Of a stretch of DNA of 64,000 nucleotides, positions 25,223 through 33,632 are shown piece by piece. Where the stretch lies: assembly GCF_003977755.1 (NCBI RefSeq), contig NZ_RQWN01000003.1:62001-126000 (forward strand), written 5' to 3'. The position numbers and the translations under genes were made by a program. The DNA comes from Haloterrigena salifodinae (lineage in GTDB: Archaea; Halobacteriota; Halobacteria; Halobacteriales; Natrialbaceae). The first letter of the stretch is position 1; each line of letters opens with the position of its first letter. The notes beneath the pieces are model-generated. The model did no database searches and had not been told where the DNA came from. It saw only the letters and a program-made list of their open reading frames with translations.

Positions 25223-25353
25223 GTACACTCCTGTCCCTCCGACGGCCTTTACCGCTGTGTTTCTCGCCGTCCCCGTTGTCGACAGTTCACTCGACTCGCA
25301 AGCGTGGCGTCTACGGTGCGCAGGTCGCTACTCGAGAACGAGCGTAACTGCCG

Positions 25354-25806
25354 GTGAGACAAGTGACCGACGAGAGCCCCGAATACGACGTCGACTTCCG
25401 TGACCGGCCAGAGCAGTACGAGATCGGTCGCGGCGAGCAAGGCGTGTTCAAGGTCGAACCGTATAAGAGCGAACTTCTCCCGCTGTGGTCGTATCGGGAC
25501 GCGGATGCCGCCCGCGAGTCCGCGCCGTCGATTTACGAGCAGTACGAACGGTACCGCAAGAACGACGACTTCCCGGGGATGGATATGGCCCGAAAGTACC
25601 TCCAGATGGGTTACACGCGAGCGATGCGCTACGCGAAGTATCCGGGTGGACGGAAGTACGACGGTAACGGTGACGAACGCGAGCCACAGCGCTGGGCCGA
25701 CCGCGAGAAACGCGCCGCCGCGCTCGTCTTCGAGCGGTACTGGGAGCGCGTCCGTGAAGACGACGCGTATCAGCGGGCGAAAGACGCCCATCGCGAGCGA
25801 CGGTGA
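25354..25806 (+). CDS. DUF4385 family protein
   Basis: A 150-aa charged protein. Its conserved family segments are YDVDFRDRPEQYEIGRGEQGVFKVEPYKSELLPLW, FPGMDMARKYLQMGYTRAMRYAKYPGGRKY and a C-terminal helix. DUF4385 proteins occur in bacteria and archaea and have no established function. The start is GTG 25354 or GTG 25363 (VTDESPEYD). It is cytosolic, with no signal or membrane segment. A serpin gene follows 74 bp downstream with its own promoter. Confidence 0.85.
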   Translation: MRQVTDESPEYDVDFRDRPEQYEIGRGEQGVFKVEPYKSELLPLWSYRDADAARESAPSIYEQYERYRKNDDFPGMDMARKYLQMGYTRAMRYAKYPGGRKYDGNGDEREPQRWADREKRAAALVFERYWERVREDDAYQRAKDAHRERR

Positions 25807-25850
25807 CGGTCGCTCTAAACGCTCAAAAACGTCTTTGAGTCTACCGAAGG

Positions 25851-25858
25851 TGTTTATC
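25851..25858 (+). promoter_or_regulatory. TATA box of the serpin gene
   Basis: TGTTTATC is centred about 26 nt before ATG 25881, giving a leaderless transcript. This independent promoter separates the serpin from the DUF4385 gene. Confidence 0.6.
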
Positions 25859-25880
25859 CCCGGCGAACGGCTACTCGAGT

Positions 25881-27263
25881 ATGACCGCTGACAGGCGACG
25901 CGTGCTGACCCTGACCGGCACCCTCCTCGCCGGCGCCGCGGGCTGTCTCGGCGATTCGGCCGACAGGGAGAATCCCGCGAACGGCGACGAAAACGGCGAT
26001 GAGGCCGGCCCTCTCTTCGCGGACCGCGACGCCCCCGACTTTCCCCGCCTGGATCTCACCACCGATCCCGACCTCGAGTCCGACCGCATCGCCGAACAGA
26101 TCCGCGGGAACGTCGCCGTCTCGTTCGATGTCCTCGCACAGCTTCGCGAGGCGACGCCCGACGAGAACCTGTTTTTCTCGCCGTACAGCGTCTCGGTCGC
26201 GCTGGCGATGACCTACGCGGGAGCCCGCAGCGAGACCGCCGCGGAGATGGCCGACGCCCTGCGCTACGACCTCGAGGGCGAGGCGCTCCACGCCGCCTTC
26301 GGCGCCCTCGAGGGCGAGTTCGAGCAACGGAATGAGGACGGCGAGGGAGACGGAAGCGAGGGCGACGATCTCGGATTCCAGCTCTCGAGCGCCAACGCCG
26401 TCTGGCGCGACGAAGGCTACGCGTTCGACGACGAGTACGTCGCGTTACTCGAGGCCTACTACGAGGCCGGCGACCATCTCGCCGACTTCTCGGGGAGTCC
26501 CGAGGCGGCCCGGGAGGAGATCAACGCCTGGGTCGAAGAGCGAACGAACGATCGGATCGAGGATCTGCTGCCGGCCGGGTCGATCGATCAGTCGACCCGG
26601 CTCGTCCTCACGAACGCCGTCTACTTCCTGGCCGCCTGGGAGCACGACTTCGATCCCGCCGACACGGAGCCGGCGACGTTCACCGGCCTCGACGGCAGCG
26701 AGACCGAGGTCGGGATGATGCACCAGTCGCAGGAACTGCGCTACGCCGAAATCGACGGCCACCAGCTCGTGGAACTCCCTTACGCCAACGGCGACACGAG
26801 CATGATCGTCGTCCTCCCCGCCGAGGGCGAGTTCGAATCCTTCGAAGAGTCGTTCGGCGTCGACGAGCTGGCGATCATGCTCGAGGAGACGTCCCAGCCG
26901 GAGATCGACCTCGCGCTCCCGAAGTTCGGTATCGAGTCGAAGTTCAGCCTCGTCGAGACCATGCGGGAACTGGGGATGGAGCGGGCCTTCGACGGCGGCA
27001 GCGCTGACTTCAGCGGCATGGTCGAGGACGCCGAATCGGATCTGTTCATCGACGACATCATCCACCAGAGCTTCGTCGAGGTCGACGAGGAGGGGACCGA
27101 AGCGGCGGCCGCGACGGTCGTCGCCGTAGAGGTCACCGCCGTACCAGACCGCGTCGAGATGACCGTCGATCGCCCGTTCCTCTTCTACGTCCGCGATCGG
27201 CCGACCGAGACGCCGCTGTTCGTCGGGCGCGTCGTCGACGGTGAACAGCTGCAGGGTGACTAG
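25881..27263 (+). CDS. Serpin lipoprotein (serine protease inhibitor)
   Basis: A 460-aa protein with a Tat-lipoprotein leader (RRR at residues 5-7, lipobox AGAAGC with Cys22) and a ~55-residue acidic spacer. A complete serpin domain follows from about residue 70: NLFFSPYSVSVALAMTYAGA, LVLTNAVYFLAAWEHDF, PKFGIESKFSL, then hinge EEGTEAAAAT (residues 403-412) and C-terminal RPFLFYVRD. Small alanines at the hinge predict an inhibitory serpin that inserts its reactive loop. The exposed bait is roughly VVAVEVTAVP (413-422). Probable job: protecting surface proteins from extracellular serine proteases such as halolysins; the target is inference. Confidence 0.95.
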   Translation: MTADRRRVLTLTGTLLAGAAGCLGDSADRENPANGDENGDEAGPLFADRDAPDFPRLDLTTDPDLESDRIAEQIRGNVAVSFDVLAQLREATPDENLFFSPYSVSVALAMTYAGARSETAAEMADALRYDLEGEALHAAFGALEGEFEQRNEDGEGDGSEGDDLGFQLSSANAVWRDEGYAFDDEYVALLEAYYEAGDHLADFSGSPEAAREEINAWVEERTNDRIEDLLPAGSIDQSTRLVLTNAVYFLAAWEHDFDPADTEPATFTGLDGSETEVGMMHQSQELRYAEIDGHQLVELPYANGDTSMIVVLPAEGEFESFEESFGVDELAIMLEETSQPEIDLALPKFGIESKFSLVETMRELGMERAFDGGSADFSGMVEDAESDLFIDDIIHQSFVEVDEEGTEAAAATVVAVEVTAVPDRVEMTVDRPFLFYVRDRPTETPLFVGRVVDGEQLQGD

Positions 27264-27576
27264 AGAGGCCGACCGATGTTCCACCGCTGACTGGCGAACC
27301 CTCGTGCGGCGGCGCGCGCTGGAGACCGGTCGAGCGACAGCGAGAACGGTCGCTAAAACCGTGCGAGGTCTTCGCGAACGGAGTGAGCGAATGGCTTGGA
27401 AGACGCTTCGCGTCTTTCAGTGGATGAGCGAGTGAGCGTAGCGAACGAGCGAATCGGCTGGGGAGGGTGTGGCGATTCCGTGTTGCCACGATAGCAGCGC
27501 GTTCTTCCAAACTTCCGTCTCAGTCAGAACACAACTACTCGATTCTGCACCGATTCGAGGACGCTCCCGTCACTCT
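27264..27576. other. Intergenic region with a dispersed repeat
   Basis: About 313 bp with no gene. It includes serial GAGCGA/AACGAGCG words and a 27-40 bp core (about 27447-27488) that recurs near 33458-33498. The repeat reads GAATCGGCTGGGGAGGG, then TGGCGAT, then TTGCCAC. Nothing else is recognisable. Confidence 0.5.
27446..27488. repeat. Dispersed repeat copy A
   Basis: The core CGAATCGGCTGGGGAGGG followed by YGTGGCGAT and TTGCCAC is shared with 33458-33498, with two or three differences. It is preceded in both places by GAGTGAGCG-type words. Confidence 0.75.
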
Positions 27577-28488
27577 CTAGCGCTCGAGCGAAGGGCGAAC
27601 CCGCACCCGAACCCGCTGGCCGACCTCGAGTGGCCGATCGGGACAGATCAGCTTCGCCCCGAAGGCGGCGTCTCGAGCGCAGAACAGCGAGAGGCCGGTG
27701 ATCGGCTCGCCGTTGACCGTGACGACCACGTCGTCCCAGGTGATCGTCCGTCCTCGGGCGACGCCGAGGCGGTCGCCGTTCAGGCAGACCGGAGTCGTCC
27801 CATCCTCGAGCTCCTCATCTCCGGACGTCTCGGAACCCGCCCCCGCTCGCCAGTGTAGCCCGCCGCCGTCGTAGTGTGGCAGCCCGCCGTCGAGCACGCG
27901 CCCGTTGTCGGCCCGAACGCCGACGAACGACTCGCCCGGATCGGGATGCGTCGGCGCGTCGAGGACGGCGTAGGTCTCGCCGGTCGACGCGACGGTTCCG
28001 GTGCCGTCCCACTCGAGCGGATGGAGGTCGATCCCGAGCGCGAGCGGGAGCGACCCCGACGCCCGGTGGGGGTTCTGGTCAGGACGGCGCAGGCCGACGT
28101 GGAGGTGGTTGTCGACCCACGGCGCGAAAAAGCCCGCGCGGACGAGTTCGCCCAGCGAGTCGCCGCGCTCGACGCGGTCGCCGGCTTCGACGGCGGGTTC
28201 GACATGCAGGATCCGGGCGGTCAGTCCCTCGAGGTTCCCCGGCCCGTCGCAGTCGACCAGGATCAGGTAATCGTGCTCCGGCGCGTAGGGCTTCGGCGGC
28301 GCAGTGACGGCGCGGGTCTCGCGGACGACGCCCGAAACCGGACTCGGGGCGGCGCTCGTCCGCCCGTCGCGGAGCGTTCCGGGGTAGAGATCGATCGCAC
28401 ACCCCTCGTCGTGGGCGGGATACGGCGAGTTGTACAGCGAGAAGCGCTGGTACTGCACCAGCAGTTCCTCGGGGAGCGTCACAGCCAT
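27577..28488 (-). CDS. M23-peptidase-like (duplicated hybrid motif) protein
   Basis: A 303-aa cytosolic-looking protein. The first half has a lipoyl/M23-like barrel: AHDEGCAIDLYPG (residues about 25-37), PSPVSGVV, GDRVERGDSLGELV and NHLHVGL with an HxH pair. In LytM/M23 peptidases a first His/Asp motif and an HxH motif bind zinc, and both have counterparts here. No signal peptide is visible, so a role as a secreted wall hydrolase is doubtful; it could be a non-peptidase barrel protein. The C-terminal ~90 residues are of unknown type. The start is ATG 28488 or the adjacent ATG 28491. Confidence 0.6.
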   Translation of the reverse strand: MAVTLPEELLVQYQRFSLYNSPYPAHDEGCAIDLYPGTLRDGRTSAAPSPVSGVVRETRAVTAPPKPYAPEHDYLILVDCDGPGNLEGLTARILHVEPAVEAGDRVERGDSLGELVRAGFFAPWVDNHLHVGLRRPDQNPHRASGSLPLALGIDLHPLEWDGTGTVASTGETYAVLDAPTHPDPGESFVGVRADNGRVLDGGLPHYDGGGLHWRAGAGSETSGDEELEDGTTPVCLNGDRLGVARGRTITWDDVVVTVNGEPITGLSLFCARDAAFGAKLICPDRPLEVGQRVRVRVRPSLER

Positions 28489-28557
28489 CACGTGTCGACT
28501 CGGTCTGCGCGGCGAGACCGTTTAGGTTCGTCGGGTCCAATCCCGACGCGACACACG

Positions 28558-29271
28558 ATGCGAGTGCTTCGCGGCCGCGCGGCGACGATCGAGACCGACC
28601 GCGAGATCAGCCGACGGCTCCTCTCGCTGGCCGCCGACGGCGAGCCCGCGGTGCGCGTCTGGGCGCCCCACCGACAGGTCGCCTTTGGCCGCCGGGACCG
28701 GCGGCTCGAGGGGTACGACTGCGCCTGCGAGCGGGCTCGAGCGCGCGAGTTCCCGCCGGTCGAGCGCGACGTCGGCGGTCGGGCGGTCGCCTACGACGGC
28801 GAGACGGCGCTCGCCTTCGCCCGCGCGGAACCGGTCGCGGACTTCCGGTGCGGGACCGACGATCGGTACGAACGCGCGACGGCGGCCGTTGAGGACGCGC
28901 TCAGATCGCTCGAGGGCAGTCTCGATCCCGTTCGCGGCGAGCCCGACGACTCCTTCTGTCCCGGAACGCACTCGCTGTCGCTCCCTGGTGTGAACGACGA
29001 GCCGCGAAAGGTCGTCGGCATCGCCCAGCGCGTCCGGCAGGACGCTGCCGTCGTCGCCGGCATCGTCCTCGTCGCGAATCGAGACCAGCTCGCGGCCATT
29101 CTCGAGTCGGTCTACGGCGCGCTCGAGGTCCCGTTCGATCCCGACACGGTCGGCACCGTCGCGTCGGCGAGCGGCCCGTCGGACTCCGCCGTCGTCCGCG
29201 CGGCGCTCGAGGACGCGCTGATCGGCGACGCGGCGACCGTCGCGATCGAGTCGGTCGCGGCGAGCGAGTGA
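28558..29271 (+). CDS. Lipoate-protein ligase A-like (BPL/LPL) family protein
   Basis: A 237-aa protein starting ATG 28558 (MRVLRGRAATIETDREISRRLL). The BPL_LplA fold motifs are PAVRVWAPHRQVAFGRRD, FPPVERDVGGRAVAYDGETALAFA (the RRxxGGGxVxH-type element; here R-D-V-G-G-R-A-V) and a conserved Lys in NDEPRKVVGIAQRV (the lipoyl-AMP lysine). Such short haloarchaeal members lack the C-terminal domain of bacterial LplA. Lipoate transfer is plausible but the specific acyl group is not proven. It is divergent from the M23-like gene, with starts about 70 bp apart. Confidence 0.85.
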   Translation: MRVLRGRAATIETDREISRRLLSLAADGEPAVRVWAPHRQVAFGRRDRRLEGYDCACERARAREFPPVERDVGGRAVAYDGETALAFARAEPVADFRCGTDDRYERATAAVEDALRSLEGSLDPVRGEPDDSFCPGTHSLSLPGVNDEPRKVVGIAQRVRQDAAVVAGIVLVANRDQLAAILESVYGALEVPFDPDTVGTVASASGPSDSAVVRAALEDALIGDAATVAIESVAASE

Positions 29272-29314
29272 CCAGGAGACAACGTTTTTTCCCTCGCCGT
29301 CCACCGCCCCGAGT

Positions 29315-29350
29315 ATGGAGACTCGAGCGCGGACGGAGGGAGATCGATGA
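29315..29350 (+). CDS. 11-aa leader ORF overlapping the next gene
   Basis: ATG 29315 is 28 nt after a TATA-like GTTTTTT (29284-29290), so a leaderless transcript would begin here and read METRARTEGDR-stop. The TGA (29348-29350) overlaps the following ATG 29347 as ATGA. It most likely delivers ribosomes to the next gene. Confidence 0.5.
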   Translation: METRARTEGDR

Positions 29351-29865
29351 CGACAACCGACGACGCCTCGCGGTGGACGGAACTCCTCGAGGACGCGGCG
29401 GCCATCGCCGAGGAATTTCGGGACAACGGCTGGGACGCCGTCGTGTTGGAACCCGAGGCCGTCGCCCCGATCGACTGCGAGGAACGGACCGGCTTCGACG
29501 TCGGCGTCTCCGACGAGGAGTACGACCTCGTCGAGTCCCTGATCGACGGGGGGGACGTGACCGTCACCGCGGCCGACGTCTACTACCGCCCGCCCGAGTC
29601 GGGCGACGAGGGGCGGATCGCGCTCGTCGTCGAGCGCGACGAGAATACCGAAACCGCCGTTTTCGTCCCGTTGCGGTACGATCTCGAGGACGAGGCGACC
29701 CGATCGGTGTTCGAAACGGCGCTCGCGTCGGAAGAGGTGTTCGTTCACGTGACGCCGACCGAAGCGGCCGGGGCGACGACCGACGACGAACCCGCAAACT
29801 GGGTCAGTTTCACCCACAACGACCCGTCGCTGTTTCTCGAGGAAGCCGACGTGCGAAACTGGTAG
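29347..29865 (+). CDS. Conserved haloarchaeal acidic protein, function unknown
   Basis: A 172-aa soluble protein beginning MTTTDDASRWTELLEDAAAIAEEFRDNGWDAVVLEPEAV. Its alpha/beta pattern includes PIDCEERTGFDVGVSDEEYDLVESL, DVYYRPPESGDEGRIALVVERD and TETAVFVPLRYDLEDE. It resembles small haloarchaeal DUF proteins, but I cannot name the family with certainty. No signal, membrane helix or catalytic motif is visible. Its start is coupled to an 11-aa leader ORF. It converges with the polysaccharide-lyase-like gene. Confidence 0.75.
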   Translation: MTTTDDASRWTELLEDAAAIAEEFRDNGWDAVVLEPEAVAPIDCEERTGFDVGVSDEEYDLVESLIDGGDVTVTAADVYYRPPESGDEGRIALVVERDENTETAVFVPLRYDLEDEATRSVFETALASEEVFVHVTPTEAAGATTDDEPANWVSFTHNDPSLFLEEADVRNW

Positions 29866-29911
29866 AGGAGTCGTCGCGGTCGTCAGGACCGACGGGACCC
29901 TCGCCGCCGTT

Positions 29912-30892
29912 TCAGCACCCGCCGTACTCGAACTCGAGTTCGCCGTTCAGCGCCATCGAGTGGTCGTCGTAGTAGGCATAGAGGTTTTTCGGAGCGGTGT
30001 ACCGTCCGCCGTAGTGCCCGACGGGGCCGGTCGTGTCGATGATGTTGTCGTCGAGGTCCTCCGTGAAGGGAATGTCCTTGCGCTCGAAAACGAGGTCGTC
30101 GTCGAGCCAGTAGCGAACGACCCCGTCGTGGTTCGCCTTGCCGTTGGTAATCGTGTTCACGCGCACGTAGTACTCAAATTCGTACCACACGCCGGGTTCG
30201 ATTTCCGGCGACCCGAGCGCGTATTCCTCGCCGTCGACGAGATAATCGTGGTCACCGATACCCTCGTCACCGTCGCCCATGTGGTAGGTATTCGAGAGGA
30301 GGTGGAACGGTCCTTCCGGATTGGTGTCTTTGGTGGACACGTACATGCGATTGCTCCAGCCGTTGGTGCCGTCGGGCCGACCGCCGCCGGCGCTGCCTTC
30401 GCCCTTCGCGATCGCGCAGTTCCAGAGGCGACAGTTCGTCGGCGCGTCGCGCCCGGACATCGCCCAGTTGCTGTTCAGGGCGAAGTTGACGCGTCCGTTG
30501 AGTTCGAACAGTCCGTCGTCGAAGTCGTAGTGCGTGCTCAGGCCCCAGTGAGCGTCTTCTCGAATGCGCAACTGCAGGGCGCTCTCCCCGGACGCCGTCG
30601 GGCTCGAGACGAGCGTGAGATTGTCGGGATCACCGTTCGACATCCGGTAGACGTCGTCCCAGCTATCGTAGTCATCGTAATCGAGGTGAACGATGCTGTC
30701 CGGGTGGCTGCAATCCGCCGTTGCCGTATCGGTTCCGAGCCCAGCGACACCGAGTAGGCTGCCCGCGCCGACGAGCCCGCCCATCTGGAGCGTCCGACGT
30801 CTGGTCACGCTGGCGCCCGTCGACTTCTCGGCCGCTCCGTCTCCGTCGTCGTCTTCTCCTCGGTTCGCTGCATCAGTAGTATTTGTAGCCAT
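29912..30892 (-). CDS. Tat-exported polysaccharide-lyase-like jelly-roll protein
   Basis: A 326-aa protein starting at ATG 30892 (MATNTTDAANRGEDDD). A Tat signal follows at about residues 31-58 (TRRRTLQMGGLVGAGSLLG) behind an acidic N-terminus. The mature domain has the jelly-roll features of PL14/PL18/PL20-type lyases: GLFELNGRVNF, RMYVSTKDTNPEG, PGVWYEFEYYVRVNTITNGKANHDGVVRYWLDDDLVFER. A Cys-containing C-terminus ends YGGC. It probably degrades or binds an extracellular uronate-rich polysaccharide; no substrate is shown. The upstream ATG (31129) would add ~80 residues of poor coding quality. Confidence 0.72.
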   Translation of the reverse strand: MATNTTDAANRGEDDDGDGAAEKSTGASVTRRRTLQMGGLVGAGSLLGVAGLGTDTATADCSHPDSIVHLDYDDYDSWDDVYRMSNGDPDNLTLVSSPTASGESALQLRIREDAHWGLSTHYDFDDGLFELNGRVNFALNSNWAMSGRDAPTNCRLWNCAIAKGEGSAGGGRPDGTNGWSNRMYVSTKDTNPEGPFHLLSNTYHMGDGDEGIGDHDYLVDGEEYALGSPEIEPGVWYEFEYYVRVNTITNGKANHDGVVRYWLDDDLVFERKDIPFTEDLDDNIIDTTGPVGHYGGRYTAPKNLYAYYDDHSMALNGELEFEYGGC

Positions 30893-31231
30893 CCGATTTG
30901 GTGTTGTAGCGTAGTGTCTAATTGTATCAGGTACTCTACCCAGAATAAGGTGGACGTCATATAGTAATACTAACAATTGGCGTACGAAGAACTGTCGTCG
31001 TAGTGAGGATACTCGCGATCGATCAGTCAACGAGTACCCTCGGGCGCTATGGCGCGATACGAGTCGGAATCTGACCGACGCTCGGTCCGGAAACGAGTCG
31101 AATTTCGGGTGTTGTGGTCGTTGAGACACGTCACGAGAACCACGTCCTACTGGTGTGAATAAGTCGTTTGCTTGCGAATAACAGCGAACAGGCGGTCCGT
31201 TACTGCGGAAGGCGGTGCGTGAACGGCGGGG
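30893..31231. other. Intergenic region upstream of the lyase-like gene
   Basis: About 340 bp, moderately AT-rich around 30950-30985 (AATTGTTAGTATTACTATATG on the minus strand), a likely promoter with an ~60-nt leader. No gene is evident. Confidence 0.45.
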
Positions 31232-31873
31232 TCACTCCTCGTCCTCTCGCTCTCGCAACTCCTCGCTCGCCTCGCGCACCTCGCGCATCACGCTCGAGAT
31301 GCGCTCCTCGGCCTCGAGTTCCTCCTCGACGGAGAGGTCGACGCCTTCGACCTCCAGCAGGAACTTGGCGACCTCGGTCGACTCGTACATGACGTCGTCG
31401 AGTTCCTCTGCGGTGAAGAAGTCGCACATCGCGCCGTAGAGGAAGGTCGCCCCCGCCTTGCGAACCTTCTCCTCGAAGGAGGCCCGGGCTTGGTTGACCG
31501 CCTGCGGGGTATAGGTGTCGGTCATGAAGGGGACCAGTTCGGGAAGGTTCTCGCCGATCTTCGTCATCTCGACGCCGGTCTCGGTCCGGAAGTCGGAACA
31601 GAGCCGGGCGATGGCCCACTCGCGGGCGGTGACGTAGGTACGGTCTCGGAGGAACTCGTTGACACGGTCGTACTGCGCGCCGTCCATCTTCGTAAAGCGG
31701 GCGTACTTCTGTACGTCCTCCGGCACATCATTCTCCTCGGGGTCGGGATCCGGAACGTTCGGCATCGGGCTGTCGCCGTCTGCGTCGGCGCTCGCGTCGG
31801 GATCGGCGTCCGCTCGGGAGGGCGATTCGTCGTCGGTCGCGAACCGGGAGGCGTCCAGTCCGTCCTCGTCCAT
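31232..31873 (-). CDS. Conserved haloarchaeal protein (DUF5806-like)
   Basis: A 213-aa soluble protein. The first ~50 residues are a disordered acidic segment (DDESPSRADADPDASADADGD). The remainder is helical: VPEDVQKYARFTKMDGAQYDRVNEFLRDRTYVTAREWAIARLCSDFRTETGVEMTKIGENLPELVPFM, then a C-terminal coiled-coil-like region (SVEEELEAEERISSVMREVREASEELRERED). The YVTAREWAIARL segment resembles a winged-helix recognition region. Widespread in haloarchaea; function unknown, with a nucleic-acid role only possible. Confidence 0.8.
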   Translation of the reverse strand: MDEDGLDASRFATDDESPSRADADPDASADADGDSPMPNVPDPDPEENDVPEDVQKYARFTKMDGAQYDRVNEFLRDRTYVTAREWAIARLCSDFRTETGVEMTKIGENLPELVPFMTDTYTPQAVNQARASFEEKVRKAGATFLYGAMCDFFTAEELDDVMYESTEVAKFLLEVEGVDLSVEEELEAEERISSVMREVREASEELREREDEE

Positions 31874-32111
31874 GGCCGCGTATTACCAGTAACCCGAGAT
31901 AAGCGTTCGGAAGGGGACCCTCGCGTCGGCGGACGATCGCGGTCCGGCCGCACTGACTCCCGTCGACTCGCGCGGACGTGAGAGTCAGTTCGGCGGCGCC
32001 CCGACGAAACGCGAATCGAGACCGATCGGCTCACGACTGTTTCGGTGGAAACCGGGATATGAGCCTCGAGCGGCGCGTAAACGGTTCGAACGTGTACGGG
32101 AGTTCGACCGG

Positions 32112-32118
32112 ATTTAAG
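32112..32118 (+). promoter_or_regulatory. TATA box of the thiolase gene
   Basis: ATTTAAG is centred about 28 nt upstream of ATG 32143, giving a leaderless start. Confidence 0.6.
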
Positions 32119-32142
32119 TCTGTCAGGGACGTTCGGTAGTAT

Positions 32143-33279
32143 ATGTCACAGACGCCAGTCGTGGTCGAGGCAGTACGGACCCCACAGGGGAAAGAGGACG
32201 GCGTGTTCGCGGACGTCCGCAGCGAGGACCTCTCGGTGCCGCTGATCGACGAGATTCTGGCCGAGACCGGACTCTCTGGCGACGAGGTCGACGATCTGAT
32301 GTGGGGCTGTGCACAGCAGCGCAGCGAGCAGGACAACAACCTCGCCCGCGTCATCGCCCTGCTGTCGGAACTCGGGGAGAACGTGCCGGCGACGACGATC
32401 AATCGCTGGTGTGCCTCCTCAATGCAGTCAGTCATCTCCGCCTCCGACGCCATCGCGGCCGGCAACCGCGACGCCATCATCGCCGGCGGCGTCGAGAGCA
32501 TGAGCCGCGTCCCGATGGGCGGCGGCTTCGAACACATCCACCCCAAACTCGCCGAACTGTACGATCTCGGCGACCTCCAGATGGGGATGACCGCCGAGAA
32601 GGTCGCCGAGGAGTACGGCATCTCCCGGGAGGAACAGGACGAGTACGCCGCCCGCAGCCAGCAAAACGCCGCCGAAGCGACCGAGTCGGGCCGCTTCGAC
32701 GACGAGATCGTCCCGATCGAGACCGAGGACGGCACCGTCAGCGAGGACGAGGGCATTCGCCCCGGCACGACGACCGAGAAACTCGCCGAACTGCCGACCG
32801 TCTTCAAGGACGACGGCACCGTCACGCCCGGCAACGCCTCCCAGATCTCCGACGGCGCCTCCGCGCTGCTGATCACCAGCGAGGCCTTCGCCGAGGAGCA
32901 CGACCTCGAGATCCTGGCCGAGGTCGGCCGGAACAACGTCGCCGGCGTCGACCCGACCGTCATGGGGATCGGTCCGGTCCCGGCGACGAAGGGCCTGCTC
33001 GAGCGCAACGGCCGCGACATCGACGAGTACGACCTCGTGGAGCTCAACGAGGCCTTCGCCAGCCAGTCGCTGTACTCCCGCGACGAACTCGGCATCGATC
33101 CCGAGATCTTTAACGTCAACGGCGGCGCCATCGCGCTCGGCCACCCGCTGGGGGCCTCGGGTGCGCGCCTGCCGGTCACGCTGATCAACGAACTCCAGAA
33201 GCGCGGCGGCGGTCTCGGGCTGGCGACGCTCTGTGTCGGCTTCGGGCAGGGTGCGGCGATCGAGTTCGACGTCAACTAA
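32143..33279 (+). CDS. Acetyl-CoA acetyltransferase / thiolase family protein
   Basis: A 378-aa thiolase. The nucleophile Cys90 sits in NRWCASSMQ. His334 is in NGGAIALGHPLGASGAR and Cys364 in ATLCVGFGQG, completing the catalytic set. The length and active-site spacing fit the thiolase superfamily rather than SCP-x. It catalyses thiolytic cleavage of 3-ketoacyl-CoA or condensation of two acetyl-CoA; direction cannot be read from sequence. No beta-oxidation gene is adjacent, though a long-chain acyl-CoA synthetase lies at 42-44 kb. Confidence 0.95.
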   Translation: MSQTPVVVEAVRTPQGKEDGVFADVRSEDLSVPLIDEILAETGLSGDEVDDLMWGCAQQRSEQDNNLARVIALLSELGENVPATTINRWCASSMQSVISASDAIAAGNRDAIIAGGVESMSRVPMGGGFEHIHPKLAELYDLGDLQMGMTAEKVAEEYGISREEQDEYAARSQQNAAEATESGRFDDEIVPIETEDGTVSEDEGIRPGTTTEKLAELPTVFKDDGTVTPGNASQISDGASALLITSEAFAEEHDLEILAEVGRNNVAGVDPTVMGIGPVPATKGLLERNGRDIDEYDLVELNEAFASQSLYSRDELGIDPEIFNVNGGAIALGHPLGASGARLPVTLINELQKRGGGLGLATLCVGFGQGAAIEFDVN

Positions 33280-33632
33280 GGCGTTCGCTGTCAGTCGAAT
33301 CGGTAAATTCAGATTCTGCAATTCTTTGCGAACGGATCAATCGACGAGTAGCGAGAGCAATCTGGTGCCGTGGCGAGCGCTGACGGTGCGCCTGAGCACT
33401 GCGAAGGCGCGCCGGCGACTGCGTGCGAGGGATGAGTGAGCGACCAACGTGAGCGAACGAATCGGCTGGGGAGGGCGTGGCGATCCCCGTTGCCACGGTG
33501 GCAGAGAAACCGGCTTTGACGGCTTCACAACGCTCGAGACCGTCATCGACGAATCATCGAGTACCGAAGACAACCGACTCGAACCCGCCGTACGACCGGG
33601 TATTTAGATAGTTCGAGAACGACGAGACACGT
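33280..33632. other. Intergenic region with a dispersed repeat copy
   Basis: About 350 bp with no gene. It holds the second copy of the repeat seen at 27446-27488 (here 33458-33498) embedded in GAGCGA-type words, plus a TATA box TATTTAGATA (33601-33610) serving the next gene. Confidence 0.5.
33458..33498. repeat. Dispersed repeat copy B
   Basis: Shares the core CGAATCGGCTGGGGAGGG, then GTGGCGAT and TTGCCAC with 27446-27488. Confidence 0.75.
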
